A DNA stretch of 64,000 nt from Haematobia irritans (lineage: Eukaryota > Arthropoda > Insecta > Diptera > Muscidae). This document shows positions 10,150 to 21,092 of the stretch, in pieces (position 1 is the first letter of the stretch; every line of letters begins with the position of its first letter). The stretch is taken from contig NC_134398.1 in the NCBI RefSeq assembly GCF_050003625.1, forward strand, positions 83,949,983-84,013,982, given 5' to 3'. Made by a program: the position numbers and the translations under genes. The notes beneath the pieces are model-generated. The model had not been told where the DNA came from. It saw only the letters and a program-made list of their open reading frames with translations, and did no database searches.

Positions 10150-11053
10150 AATAATTGCACTCATGTGATGATTTTTTGCAGTAACTTGGCGTGGTTCAAC
10201 TTCTCAATAATTACGGCGCTTTTCCGACGAGTTTTGGATATCGTATACGACTGTTTTCGTCGTAGCGGGGATTCTCAAAAGCGCCGTAAAATTCAGAAAA
10301 ATGTTGACAAGGTGGGGACGTTACCTAAATTTGAGTCGATTTTTACCAAATTTAACACTCATTGCTAAAATGTTACCTCCTGTACACTCTGTGAAAAAAT
10401 TTAAGTTAATCGGAGTAAAATAATCGGGTATGTTCAGGATTTCCCTTCAAATAGATTTCATCTTCCACTTTGATTTCCCCCCAAACATTTTTGGTTGTTC
10501 TGTGAAAAAATTTAAGTTAATCGGAGTAAAATAATCGGGTATGTTCAGGATTTCCCTTCAAATAGATTTCATCTTCCACTTTGATTTCCCCCCCAAACAT
10601 TTTTGGTTGTTCTTGGATTCCCGTGAAACAAGAATTAAAGTCTGAAATCATATAATTTGCAGAGGAAAATGTAATTATATAATCAAATATGTGGCACAAT
10701 TCTTTTATTTCTAATTTTGTTGTAAAATGTTAAGTAAATAGGAAGAAACTCACGTTATGCCATCTAAAGAAAAACTACTGAATTGTAAAATACTTATAAA
10801 TATCATGATATCGCTCTTACATTTTTGGCGAATTATCTTTTGTTTACTATTGTAAGAGTTCAAAGTCAAGCTCCAAATGAGGAACTTGGACCCATGCCAA
10901 CATTTTTCAATTTGACGGCGCTTCTCAGAATCCCCACCACGCCGAAAACAATCGTATACGACATCCAAAACTCGTCGGAAAAGCGCCGTCATTATTGAGA
11001 AGTTGTATCACGCCAAGTTACTACAAAAAAGTATCGCATGAGTGCAATTATTA
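10150..11053. mobile_element. Fold-back element with about 170-bp inverted ends
   Basis: The left arm (10150-10320) and the right arm (about 10885-11053) are inverted copies of each other, about 85% alike by eye. They share TAATTGCACTCATG, TAACTTGGCGTG, ACGGCGCTTTTCCGACGAGT and TCGTATACGA. The middle has no coding sequence. It fits a non-autonomous fold-back or MITE-like element of unknown superfamily. Confidence 0.8.
10390..10612. repeat. 111-bp tandem duplication inside the fold-back element
   Basis: GTGAAAAAATTTAAGTTAAT starts at 10391 and again at 10502. The two units are nearly identical (one extra C in the second C-run), so this is recent. Confidence 0.9.
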
Positions 11054-11833
11054 GGTGCCTTTTTAGATAAATGTAGAACGACGCCAATAAGAGCCCCTTC
11101 AAACTATCAGAAAAAGTGAATTTTAAGGTAATTGTAAAAATCATTTAACGCCTTTAGAAAATATAATAATATTCGCACTAAAATCTATTGCACATGTAAT
11201 TTATGAATTTTCATCGTCTTTAAAATCCAAAAATGAGTATTATTTTGTATTTTATGCTTCTATAAATAAATAAAAACAAATAATTTTGTGAAGCATACAC
11301 TTTTTCTTCGGCAACAACTCTTGACGCATTTTTATGTTAGCCTGATATCAATGCAGGCTGGTTCAATGTCCAAATCATTTAAACTATAAATTATTACAAT
11401 ATTTATTCGAGCTTATTGGACAGGAAAATTAAGGGAATTGACATCATTAAGTTACTGAAAAGAAAATGCCAGATACCCATCTCGCAAGCCTGATTATACA
11501 TATATGTTTCAGTGTTGGCCACTACACATTTCCATAGTCTTTAGCGAGATCTGGCCGGGTGAGATGACTAAATTTGGTTCTTTTATGTTAATTTCTTATG
11601 AAATTTATATACGAGAATTATTCTTCCCAAATTTAACCATTTTTCACCCGCACTGTGCATCATCTTTTCGTATAACTTTACAATCCCTTAATCTTATATT
11701 TAGATCTCGATTTGCTATTACACTAATGTACCAACAAATCGAAATCTATTTTTAAAGACATTGCTGAATTCACCTGATTGGCGAACGATCACACAATGTC
11801 TTGTTTCTAGTCAACAACAATTACTGTGATAAC
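11054..11833. other. AT-rich spacer with one arm of a direct repeat
   Basis: No gene seen. Bases 11336-11455 (ATGTTAGCCTGATATCAATG at its start) recur at about 15793-15905 on the same strand, outside the hAT element that lies between. Confidence 0.7.
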
Positions 11834-12219
11834 CAGGGCTCGAGCCAATTTTGCTCGGAGTCGAGCCAATTTTGCTCGACTCCGACTTCAGCATTTTTCA
11901 TCAGCTCGACTCCGACTCCGACTCCGGAGTCGACTCCGGGTAATATAACTAAATCTCATTTTAATACCACTAATTTGTAGTTCTATTGTGGGGTACCGTA
12001 AGTGGATCGATATAAAGTATTGTATTTATTTATGTGTGCAAAAAAAAAGGACTTAATTTCACATTAGATGCCAATTAAACTCCATATTTCAAATTTAGGG
12101 CAATGTTTAATAAATAAAATAATGCTATAAATACCCATCATAATATGAGAAGATACCAACAGTATATGTATTTGTGGACCAACATTATTGATACTATCTC
12201 AAATTCTTTAAATTTGTTG

Positions 12220-12600
12220 CGAGCTATATAAAGGTTTATATTCCCATATGCATGAATTTGAATCTGAATCGATTTAGACAAAATTGTATATACTTCTACA
12301 AAATCTATGTACTTTAAATTTAAATCTAACGTTATGGGACGTAACACAATTTTAACAAAAAATAAAAATGGAAGGAAAGTCTAAAGTCGGGCGAGCCGAT
12401 TATAATATACTCTGCACAACTTTGTATTTAGATCTACATTTTGATAAAATCTCAAATCAGACTTCTCGGGCAATATTTGGGAAATATTTATAATTGTTTA
12501 GACACTTTCGCAAAAATGCATTTATGATTCATTCATTGAAAAATTTGAAAATTTGAGTCATTTCTACAAGTTTTCGACTTAGCATCAGTGAGCATACAAT
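12220..12600 (+). repeat. Old, diverged C-type repeat fragment
   Basis: Pieces resemble the C element at 12836-14617: GGAAAGTCTAAAGTCGGGCG at 12372, a TAAAGGTTTAT block before it, and GAGTCATTTCTACAAGTTTT at 12556. The order is partly scrambled and the divergence is high. Confidence 0.55.
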
Positions 12601-12835
12601 TTTGGAAAAATTTTTGTCTCGTAAATAAAATTTTGCAAAATTTTCTACAGAAACAAAATTTTGACTAAATTTTCTATAGAAATAAAATTTTGGCAAAATT
12701 TTTTATAGAAATCAAATTTTGACCATGTATATAGAAATAAAATTTTGAATAAAATTTTTATAGAAATAAAATTTGGCAAAAATTTTTATAGAAATAAAAG
12801 TTTGAAAAAGTTACCAATAGAAATACAATTTAAAA
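12600..12835. repeat. 28-bp-type minisatellite, left block
   Basis: Degenerate repeats of AAATTTTCTATAGAAATAAA followed by ATTTTGAC, period close to 28. The C element interrupts the block, which resumes at 14618. Confidence 0.8.
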
Positions 12836-14617
12836 ACAAGTAAGGAAAGTCTAAAGTCGGGCCGACTATATTTTACCCTGCACCACTTTGTAGATCTAAA
12901 TTTTCGATACCATATCACATCCGTCAAATGTGTTGGGTGCTATATAAAGGGTGATTTGTTAAGAGCTTGATAACTTTTTTTTAAAAAAAAACGCATAAAA
13001 TTTGCAAAATCTCATCGGTTCTTTATTTGAAACGTTAGATTGGTCCATGACATTTACTTTTTGAAGATAATTTTATTTAAATGTTGACCGCGGCTGCGTC
13101 TTAGGTGGTCCATTCGGAAAGTCCAATTTTGGGCAACTTTTTCGAACATTTCGGCCGGAATAGCCCGAATTTCTTCGGAAATGTTGTCTTCCAAAGCTGG
13201 AATAGTTGCTGGCTTATTTCTGTAGACTTTAGACTTGACGTAGCCCCACAAAAAATAGTCTAAAGGCGTCAAATCGCATGATCTTGGTGGCCAACTTACC
13301 GGTCCATTTCTTGAGATGAATTGTTCTCCGAAGTTTTGCCTCAAAATGGCCATAAAATCGCGAGCTGTGTGGCATGTAGCGCCATCTTGTTGAAACCACA
13401 TGTCAACCAAGTTCAGTTCTTCCATTTTTGGCAACAAAAAGTTTGTTAGCATCGAACGATAGCGATCGCCATTCACCGTAACGTTGCGTCCAACAGCATC
13501 TTTGAAAAAATACGGTCCAATGATTCCACCAGCGTACAAACCACACCAAACAGTGCATTTTTCGGGATGCATGGGCAGTTCTTGAACGGCTTCTGGTTGC
13601 TCTTCACTCCAAATGCGGCAATTTTGCTTATTTACGTAGCCATTCAACCAGAAATGAGCCTCATCGCTGAACAAAATTTGTCGATAAAAAAGCGGATTTT
13701 CTGCCAAGTTTTCTAGGGCCCATTCACTGAAAATTCGACGTTGTGGCAGATCGTAAGTCTATTCATGATGAAATGTCAAAGCATACTGAGCATCTTTCTC
13801 TTTGACACCATGTCTGAAATCCCACGTGATCTGTCAAATACTAATGCATGAAAATCCTAACCTCAAAAGAATCACCCTTTATAAAGGTTTGTCCCAAATA
13901 CCTTCATTTAAATATCACTCGATTTGGACAGAATTTGATAGACTTTTACAAAATCTATAGACTCAAAATTTAAGTTGGCTAATGCACTAGGGTGGAACAC
14001 AATTTTAGTAAAAAATATGGGAAACATTTAAATCTGAAGCAATTTTAAGGAAATTTCGCAAAAATTTATTTATGATTTATCGCTCGATATATAAATATGT
14101 ATTAGAAGCTTAGGAAAATTAGAGTCATTTTTACAACTTTTCGACTAAGCAGTGGCGATTTGGCGGAAAATGTTGGTATTTTGACCATTTTTGTCGAAAT
14201 CAGAAAAACATATATATGGGAGCTATATCTAAATCTTAACCGATTTCAATCAAATTTGGCACACATGACTATATTACTAATTGTACTCCTAGTGCAAAAT
14301 TTCAACTAAATTGGGCCAAAACTCTGGCTTCTGGGGCCATATAAGTCCATATCGGGCGAAAGATATATATGTGAGCTATATCTAAATCTGAACCGATTTC
14401 TTCCAAAATCAATAGGGTTCTATTCTGACCCAAATTAGGAACATGTGCCAAATTAGGAACATGTGCCAAATTTGAGGGCGATTGGACTTAAATTGCGACC
14501 TAGACTTTGATCACAAAAATGTGTTCACAGACAGACGGACGGACGGACGGACAGACGGACATGGTTATATCGACTCAGGGACCCACCCTGAGCATTCCAC
14601 AGTGTGGCGCAGGGTAT
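12836..14617 (+). mobile_element. C element (153-bp-unit superfamily) with nested mariner
   Basis: Starts ACAAGTAAGGAAAGTC and ends GCGCAGGGTATAA. The sub-terminal sequences TTTACCCTGCACCAC and (inverted) TTATACCCTGCGCCAC form a short inverted repeat. Near the 3' end is an ACGG microsatellite (14526-14562) followed by GACTCAGGG. A mariner occupies 12947-13879. The uninterrupted version of the target is visible in the inverted copy near 55300 (CTTTATATAGCCCCC). No coding sequence of its own. Confidence 0.75.
12947..13879 (-). mobile_element. Mariner-type element, internally deleted (933 bp)
   Basis: Same ends as the other copies, TA at 12945-12946 and 13880-13881. The internal deletion joins GACTTAC to GATCTGCC, a junction not shared by the other copies. 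The 217-codon frame at 13707-13054 (minus) keeps the catalytic half (DEAHF, QQDGATCHTA, SCDLTPLD), with substitutions such as REN to RQN. It lacks the N-terminal DNA-binding part. Confidence 0.93.
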
Positions 14618-15345
14618 AAAAAAATGTGTAGCAAATAAAATTTTGCAAAATTTTCTATAGAAATAAAATTTTGACTAAATTTTATATAGAAAAATATATT
14701 TCTATAGTAATAAAATTTCGAATACACTTTTTATAGCAGTGAGCATCAGTAAGAAAAAAAATTTTGAGAAAATTTGCTATAGAAATAAAATTTGACAATT
14801 TTTTCTTATAGAAATAAAATTTTGAAAAAATTATCAATAAAAATACAATTTTAGAAAAATTTTTTGTGTAGTAAATAAAATTCTGTAAAATATTCTACAG
14901 AAACAAAATTTTGACTAAATTTTCTATAGAAATTAAATTTTGACAAAATTTTCTAATAAAAAAATTTATTACTATAAAATTGTGGAAAAATTTTCTATAG
15001 AAATAAAATTTTGACCAAACTTTCTAATAAACAATCTATTGCTATACAATTTTGGCAAAATTTTCTATAGAAATAAAATTTTGACTTAAATTTTTATAGA
15101 AATAAAATATCAATAGAAATAAAATTTAAAAAAAATATTCTATAGAAACAAAATTTTGAATCAATTTTCTATAGAAATAATATTTTGACTAAATTTTCTA
15201 TAGAAAAAAATATTTCTATAGTAAAAAAATTTTGAATAAATTTTTTATAGAAAAAAAAATTTTTTGACAAAACTTTTTATAGAAATAACATTTTGACAAA
15301 ATTTTCTATAAAAAGCAACTTTGAAAAAATTTTCTGTCAATAATC
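14618..15345. repeat. 28-bp-type minisatellite, right block
   Basis: More than twenty degenerate copies of TTCTATAGAAATAAAATTTT, with some units inverted in sense. Very AT-rich, no coding potential. Confidence 0.85.
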
Positions 15346-15691
15346 CACATATGTATATGGCCTTAAAATAAAATTAAAAAAATAATAATTTCGGGTATTA
15401 AAATGGATCGATCCAGCCCATCTGCTAGTCTAACATTCTAGGAAACATCAAAAGATAGCCGTAATTGGAAGTTGATTTTCATTTACAATCATGCTGTACA
15501 TTGATCGAATGAATAACGCAATGGAAACTAATTTGCGTAAAAACTTGCTTAGTTACAAAAATGTGAAGTGTTTTAAAAAATTTGGTTTAGCCGGAGTCGG
15601 AGTCGAGCAAAATTTTTACGACTCCGACTCCGACTCCAGCAAAATCTTCAGACTCCGACTCCGATTCCGGCTCCACAGCCCTGGTGATAAC

Positions 15692-16055
15692 TATATGAAA
15701 CTGGTTTCTAAGGACACAACAACAATTCTAACGACAATATTAGTAATGTTTGTTCCTTATTTACGACGGGCTCCTCGTAGTTTACTATTTTTATGTTAGC
15801 CTGATATCAATGCAGGCTGGTTCAATGTCCAAATCATTTAAACTATAAATTATTACAATTCGAGCTTATTGGACAGGAAGATTAAGGGAATTGACATCAT
15901 TACAGTTTATTATAATTGACTGACTCTTGCGTACGACACTTGTTAATTTGCCCAATCGTTTATTTCAACTCTGTGAAATATTGTTTTAATTTGTCGTATC
16001 TGATTCAAAAATGTGTTTGTTTTTATTTAAAATTTAAGCATATCATATTCATACA
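15692..16055. other. Spacer with second arm of direct repeat
   Basis: Bases 15793-15905 repeat 11336-11455 with a small internal deletion. Nothing else recognised. Confidence 0.65.
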
Positions 16056-16496
16056 CACCGAAAAAAAGTGAACTATTCTTTACGAAAAATGAACTAACCC
16101 ATAGTAAGAATGACCATGATTTGGCGCCAAAGATTTTTTTCGTCTAGATAAGTTAATGATTTTCTTGTAAATTAGTTCATGTATTGCATCGTATTTTAGT
16201 TCATTATTACTACGCTATGGGAAGAATGTACTCACACTCATTCAAAATATTCCTGCTATCCGGAAAACTGAAAAAAAAATTGGGAAACTTATATTAAGAA
16301 ATTGGTTTCAAATAAACTGTTTGTCAGTATAATTTTCAAAAAGTAGGGAAATTATGGAAACAGAGGTACAACAAGCATGTATACAACTATGACATTTTTC
16401 GTATAATACAAGTCAATTTTCTATAACCACCAGTACTTTATTTCAAAAAATTATTATTATATTACAAAAAAACTATGCCTTATGACTTACAATAAA
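16056..16496. repeat. Solo end of an A-related element, then AT-rich spacer
   Basis: CACACCGAAAAAAAGTGAAC at 16055 and the following AATGAACTAACCCATAGTAA / GACCATGATTT resemble the end of element A at 16497. The similarity fades after about 16260. The rest is anonymous. Confidence 0.6.
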
Positions 16497-17133
16497 CACT
16501 GAAAAAACAGTGAACCCTTTTCCATTGCAAAATGAACTAACCCGTAGTAATATTGACCATGATTTAGTCCTTACGATTTTTTTCAACTTGTCTAGTTTAT
16601 AATTCTCTTAAATTTTAGTTCATTTTTACAACACCATAAGATTTATATACCCCTACCAAGTTAAAAAGTCAGCATTATTTTGGTTTACTTGCTTATTTTT
16701 TGGAAAACCCGATAATAAAAATTGGTTAACAGTCTCTTTAAAATGTCGACGACTAAACTATTTTTAAATCAATCATTCCACAGTAAAGAGAAATTAAATA
16801 ATTGAAGGAACAACAAACCGTGTTACTATTATGAAAATTTTCATACATTAAAATTAAACTTTCTTTAAACAAAAGTACTTTATTATAAAAACTTATGATG
16901 AAAGTTCTTAATGCAATGTTTTTTGTGAATAAAAATTATGACCACGTGGAACAGAGAGTAGTTCATTTGAACTCGCTGTTTGGACATTTTGACTTATCCT
17001 TTTTTTTATTCATCGTTGGTAATTTTTTCACATATCTTGCTGGAAAAAAATGGAAGCAATAATGAAAATTGTTAAAAATGAACACCATGTAATGAAATAT
17101 ATTTTTTTTAATTCTTCATTTTAGCTTGTAACT
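16497..17133 (+). repeat. Left terminal inverted repeat of element A
   Basis: Pairs with 20456-21092. Shared landmarks: TCCATTGCAAAATGAACTAA, TTTTTAAATCAATCATTCCA (near 16772 and inverted near 20830) and the block around the GGTCATAATT / AATTATGACC sequence. Confidence 0.85.
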
Positions 17134-17271
17134 TACACAAAAAAAGGGTCTCGTAAATTTAAGAAGATTTTTACAATAATTTATTACAAGAATTTTCCAG
17201 AATTTTAGTTCATTTTTCGTATCTTTAACGAAAATTAACTACTCGGAAGGAAATTTTACAAATTTTAAGTA

Positions 17272-18578
17272 AAGGGTGATTCTTTTGAGGTTAGGATTTT
17301 CATGCATTAGTATTTGACAGATCACGTGGGATTTCAGACATGGTGTCAAAGAGAAAGATGCTCAGTATGCTTTGACATTTCATCATGAATAGACTTACTA
17401 ACGAGCAACGCTTGCAAATCATTGAATTTTATTACCAAAATCAGTGTTCGGTTCGAAATGTGTTTCGCGCTTTACGTCCGATTTATGGTCTACATAATCG
17501 ACCAAGTGAGCAAACAATTAATGCGATTGTGACCAAGTTTCGCACTCAGTTTACTTTATTGGACATTAAACCAACCACACGAATGCGTACAGTGCGTACA
17601 GAAGAGAATATTGCGTCTGTTTCTGAGAGTGTTGCTGAAGACCGTGAAATGTCGATTCGTCGCCGTTCGCAGCAATTGGGTTTGTGTTATTCGACCACAT
17701 GGAAGATTTTACGCAAAGATCTTGGTGTAAAACCGTATAAAATACAGCTCGTGCACGAACTGAAGCTGAACGATCTGCCACAACGTCGAATTTTCAGTGA
17801 ATGGGCCCTAGAAAAGTTGGCAGAAAATCCGCTTTTTTATCGACAAATTTTGTTCAGCGATGAGGCTCATTTCTGGTTGAATGGCTACGTAAATAAGCAA
17901 AATTGCCGCATTTGGAGTGAAGAGCAACCAGAAGCCGTTCAAGAACTGCCCATGCATCCCGAAAAATGCACTGTTTGGTGTGGTTTGTACGCTGGTGGAA
18001 TCATTGGACCGTATTTTTTCAAAGATGCTGTTGGACGCAACGTTACGGTGAATGGCGATCGCTATCGTTCGATGCTAACAAACTTTTTGTTGCCAAAAAT
18101 GGAAGAACTGAACTTGGTTGACATGTGGTTTCAACAAGATGGCGCTACATGCCACACAGCTCGCGATTCTATGGCCATTTTGAGGGAAAACTTCGGAGAA
18201 CAATTCATCTCAAGAAATGGACCGATAAGTTGGCCACCAAGATCATGCGATTTGACGCCTTTAGACTATTTTTTGTGGGGCTACGTCAAGTCTAAAGTCT
18301 ACAGAAATAAGTTAGCAACTATTCCAGCTTTGGAAGACAACATTTCCGAAGAAATTCGGGCTATTCCGGCCGAAATGCTCGAAAAAGTTGCCCAAAATTG
18401 GACTTTCCGAATGGACCACCTAAGACGCAGCCGCGGTCAACATTTAAATGAAATTATCTTCAAAAAGTAAATGTCATGGACCAATCTAACGTTTCAAATA
18501 AAGAACCGATGAGATTTTGCAAATTTTATGCGTTTTTTTTTTTTTTTAAAGTTATCAAGCTCTTAACAAATCACCCTT
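17272..18578 (+). mobile_element. Full-length mariner-type transposon (1307 bp)
   Basis: Ends AAGGGTGATT and AATCACCCTT, flanked by TA at 17270-17271 and 18579-18580. It contains one intact transposase gene and lies in element A. The matching place in A copy 2 (42741-42742, ...CAAAGTAACAATCG...) is uninterrupted, giving a direct empty site. It is the only copy here with the N-terminal half, hence the likely type of source for the five deleted copies. Confidence 0.95.
17385..18470 (+). CDS. Mariner-type transposase, intact
   Basis: 361 residues, one exon, starting at ATG 113 bases inside the left end. Residues 1-60 form a helix-turn-helix resembling the DUF4817 type (NEQRLQIIEFYYQNQCSVRN). 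Residues 80-120 look like a second HTH (SIRRRSQQLGLCYSTTWKIL). The catalytic region has D159 (FSDEAHFW), D252 (QQDGATCHT) and D289 (PRSCDLTPLDYFLWG), with 36 residues between the last two. This spacing differs from the 34 of classic mariner and Tc1. The enzyme would cut and paste the element at TA. No frameshift or stop. Unlike the other copies it has Leu at 310 (KLATIP; others KPATIP) and Ile at 281, so it may or may not be active. Confidence 0.95.
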   Translation: MNRLTNEQRLQIIEFYYQNQCSVRNVFRALRPIYGLHNRPSEQTINAIVTKFRTQFTLLDIKPTTRMRTVRTEENIASVSESVAEDREMSIRRRSQQLGLCYSTTWKILRKDLGVKPYKIQLVHELKLNDLPQRRIFSEWALEKLAENPLFYRQILFSDEAHFWLNGYVNKQNCRIWSEEQPEAVQELPMHPEKCTVWCGLYAGGIIGPYFFKDAVGRNVTVNGDRYRSMLTNFLLPKMEELNLVDMWFQQDGATCHTARDSMAILRENFGEQFISRNGPISWPPRSCDLTPLDYFLWGYVKSKVYRNKLATIPALEDNISEEIRAIPAEMLEKVAQNWTFRMDHLRRSRGQHLNEIIFKK

Positions 18579-19079
18579 TAGCAATCGTTTAGTTCATAGC
18601 CTACAAAATACGATGGAAATTTCCTTAAAATTTTTCTTAACTGGTAGTTAAAAATTCTTTAGTCATAGTATAAAACTACTTATGAAATGTAAAATACTTT
18701 CTAAATAATAAGAGTAATTTACTATAAAGAGTTTTTGTATGAGAAAATATTTTTTTACGAAAATTGAACTTGAAAACGGATAGCAATTTCTTACTGGCAA
18801 TTCCTATAGTTAATAATTGTTGGTACAACATTTCTCAATGAAATATTTTTAGTTCACATGTAATTAAATTTATAGACATTTTCGTCAAAAATGGGTAGAT
18901 ATCATTTCATGAAGTTTTTGCTAATTTTAAGTTAAACGTTTCATCGTTCTTATACTGATATGAATTTAAGAGTATTGTTTTTAGAGTAAATTGTGGACAG
19001 ATGCGATGAACAAATGCATAGTACAGAGATCTTTCTCGTCAAAGTGGAATATGTTTAATGTAAAGATGATGTTACTTGA

Positions 19080-19600
19080 AATTTTTTTGAGAGTGAGAGC
19101 ATGCAATGCAATAATGAGAAATGGTAGCGAGTGATGGGGTGTTGTGTATATCTGAGCGTGGGGTTGTTTTTATTTTTGTTCTTTCAGTGGTTTGTGTGTG
19201 TGTGTTTATTATTCGCGAATGGTTTATTTGTCTGGATGAGGTGTTGTTTTCAATGAAGGCACATGTGTTTTTGTTGTTGTAGAAATGTTTTGGTTTTGTT
19301 TGGCATGCTTCAGTTGTATAGTTGGCGTTGGCGTGGGCTGTTGCACCTTTTTAGCAAGTATGTAACAAGGGAATATAAAGGTATGAAATATTTTGGTTTT
19401 TTTTGAGACATATATTGGTGTTTGTTTATTAAAACTTTTAAATGAAAGTTATTAATATTTTAGCGATGAGGTGTACAATGGCGAAGTGATGATCGGTAGC
19501 TTAGAAAAAAGTTATTAAGAATGTTCAATATTTAGGAAAAAATGCTGAAATGGAAAGTATATTGAAATTGTTTTATTTAATTTAATTTTTATTATTCAAT
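19080..19600 (+). other. GT-rich stretch of element A
   Basis: GAGAGTGAGAGCATGCAATG, then GTGTTGTGTATATCTGAGCG, then GGCGTTGGCGTGGGCTGTTG. It recurs at about 43250-43560 and inverted at 29200-29560 and 34340-34690. A weaker relative is at 56480-56760. No consistent open frame; its conservation among copies suggests part of the A transcript or a structural end. Confidence 0.55.
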
Positions 19601-19625
19601 GTAAAAAATAAATATTCAATTTCAG

Positions 19626-20600
19626 AGTAACTCCAGATGAATTTGGAAAATTTTTTGTTACACCTCAGCGTATAGTTTAATCATAAATAGGTAAGTGTTC
19701 TTTTTTCAATGTGGTTTTCTTTTAAAAAATAATATTCTTTATGTATATTATTATTTGCTAATTATTATTATTTTTTTTAACCAGTTTCATGTTTTTCTTT
19801 GTTGTAAAAAAATATTTAATTTAACAGCAACCCCAGATGGATTCGGGCAAATTTTTATATTTCTCCTCAGCGTATAATTTAATAGAGATGTGGTAAGTTT
19901 TCTTTTAAAAGGCTTTCTTTTCACTAAAATATTTACGTTTTTATGACCTTTTTATTATCAAAATTACATGTTTTTAATACCTTATTTTAGTATTACTTTA
20001 ATCAAATATTTTTGGAAACCAATTTAATATTTTTAATGTAAAAAAACAAATTTTTAATTTCAGAATAAAAATTTGGAAACATTTTTATGAATTGGTAAGC
20101 GTTCTTTAACATTCTTTTAACCAGAATATTTAGTTTTTTTATGCATATTATTTCTTTAATTAGATTTTTTTGGACACAAATTTATTTAATATAAAAAATA
20201 AATATTTAATTTCAGAGTAACCCCAAATGAATTTCGATAACTTTTTAACCTCAGCGTACAATGTAATAGAGAATTGGTAAGTTTTATATTAAAACTTTGG
20301 CTTTCTTTTAACAAGAATATTTATTGTATTATGTCCTTCACATCGATAGCAACACAATTTTATGAGTTAATATATTACTTAAATCATTATTTCTCTAATT
20401 GTTTCAGGTACAAACTTTATGAGGTACGTTTATCTAAGAAAAGTTGAATTCCTTACACCATTTAATATGGTAAGTTATAATCTAATTTAAAGAGCTAAAA
20501 AATTATATTTTATTACATGTTAATTTTTAACAATTTTCATTATTCCTTCCATTTTTTTCAGCAAGATATGTGAAAAATATACTTACGATGAATAAAAAAG
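19626..20600 (+). other. Row of six exon-like modules in element A
   Basis: Modules bounded by AG before and GTAAG-type donors after: 19626-19690, 19828-19892, 20064-20094, 20216-20276, 20408-20469 and 20563-20600. Intron-like gaps are 93-171 bp, most with T-rich ends (ATTTCAG, TGTTTCAG, TTTTTCAG). Modules 1-4 are repeats of one another. Modules 2 and 4 each start an ATG frame (MDSGKFLYFSSAYNLIEM; MNFDNFLTSAYNVIEN) that leaves in the same phase, and the module at 20408 continues it as W-YKLYEVRLSKKS-stop. No function recognised and transcription unproven. Confidence 0.5.
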
Positions 20601-21092
20601 TAAGGAAAAGTCAAAATGTCCAAAAAGCGAGTTAAAATAAACTACTTTCTTGTTCCACGAGGTCATAATTTTCATTCACAAAAACATTGTATAAAGAACT
20701 TTCATCATAAGTTTTTGTAATGAAGTACTTTTGCCTAAAGTTTAATTTTATTGTATGAAAATTTTCATAATAGTAAAACGGTTTGTTGTTCCTTTAATTA
20801 TTTAATTTCTCTGTACTGTGGAATGATTGATTTAAAAATAGTTTAGTCGTCGACATTTTAAAGAGACTGTTAACCAATTTTTATTATCGGGTATCCCAAA
20901 AAATAAGCAAGTAAACCAAAATAATACTGACTTTTTAACTTGGTAGGGGTACATAAATCTTATGGTGTTGTAAAAATGAACTAAACTACAATGTTATAGA
21001 TTAACTAAAATTTAAGAGAATTGTAAACTAGACAAATATTACTACAGTTTAGTTCATTTTGCAATGGAAAAGGGTTCACTGTTTTTTCAGTG
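20456..21092 (-). repeat. Right terminal inverted repeat of element A
   Basis: Reverse counterpart of 16497-17133. The outermost 26 bases are included in the 270-bp tandem duplication that continues into the flank. Confidence 0.85.

Larger units (their letters stand above)
11834..15683. mobile_element. hAT-type element with 8-bp target duplication
   Basis: Begins CAGGGCTCGAGCC and ends GGCTCCACAGCCCTG. The flanks are GTGATAAC at 11826-11833 and GTGATAAC at 15684-15691, a perfect 8-bp duplication as hAT transposases make. Both ends carry runs of the hexamer GACTCC/GGAGTC (11850-11940, 15593-15675). There is no transposase: the interior is minisatellite plus nested C and mariner elements, so it is non-autonomous. 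Confidence 0.9.
16497..21092 (+). mobile_element. Element A, copy 1: long inverted ends and micro-exons
   Basis: The left end CACTGAAAAAACAGTGAACC is matched in reverse at 21073-21092. Similarity of the two ends continues for about 637 bp (16497-17133 and 20456-21092). Between them is a block beginning ACACAAAAAAAGGGTCTCG (17135) that occurs as an element end elsewhere (42606, inverted 30762), a mariner (17272-18578), a GT-rich stretch (19080-19330) and a row of exon-like modules (19626-20600). No transposase is visible. Superfamily unknown to me; target duplication not clear. Confidence 0.75.

Noticed and set aside
15491..15799. 102-codon frame as a gene
   Set aside because: It crosses the border of the hAT element, and its Ser/Asp repeat is the GACTCC hexamer run.
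11336..15905. The direct repeats at 11336 and 15793 as LTRs of one element
   Set aside because: They are about 115 bp, lack TG...CA ends and lie outside an independent hAT element that accounts for the interval. A duplication is simpler.
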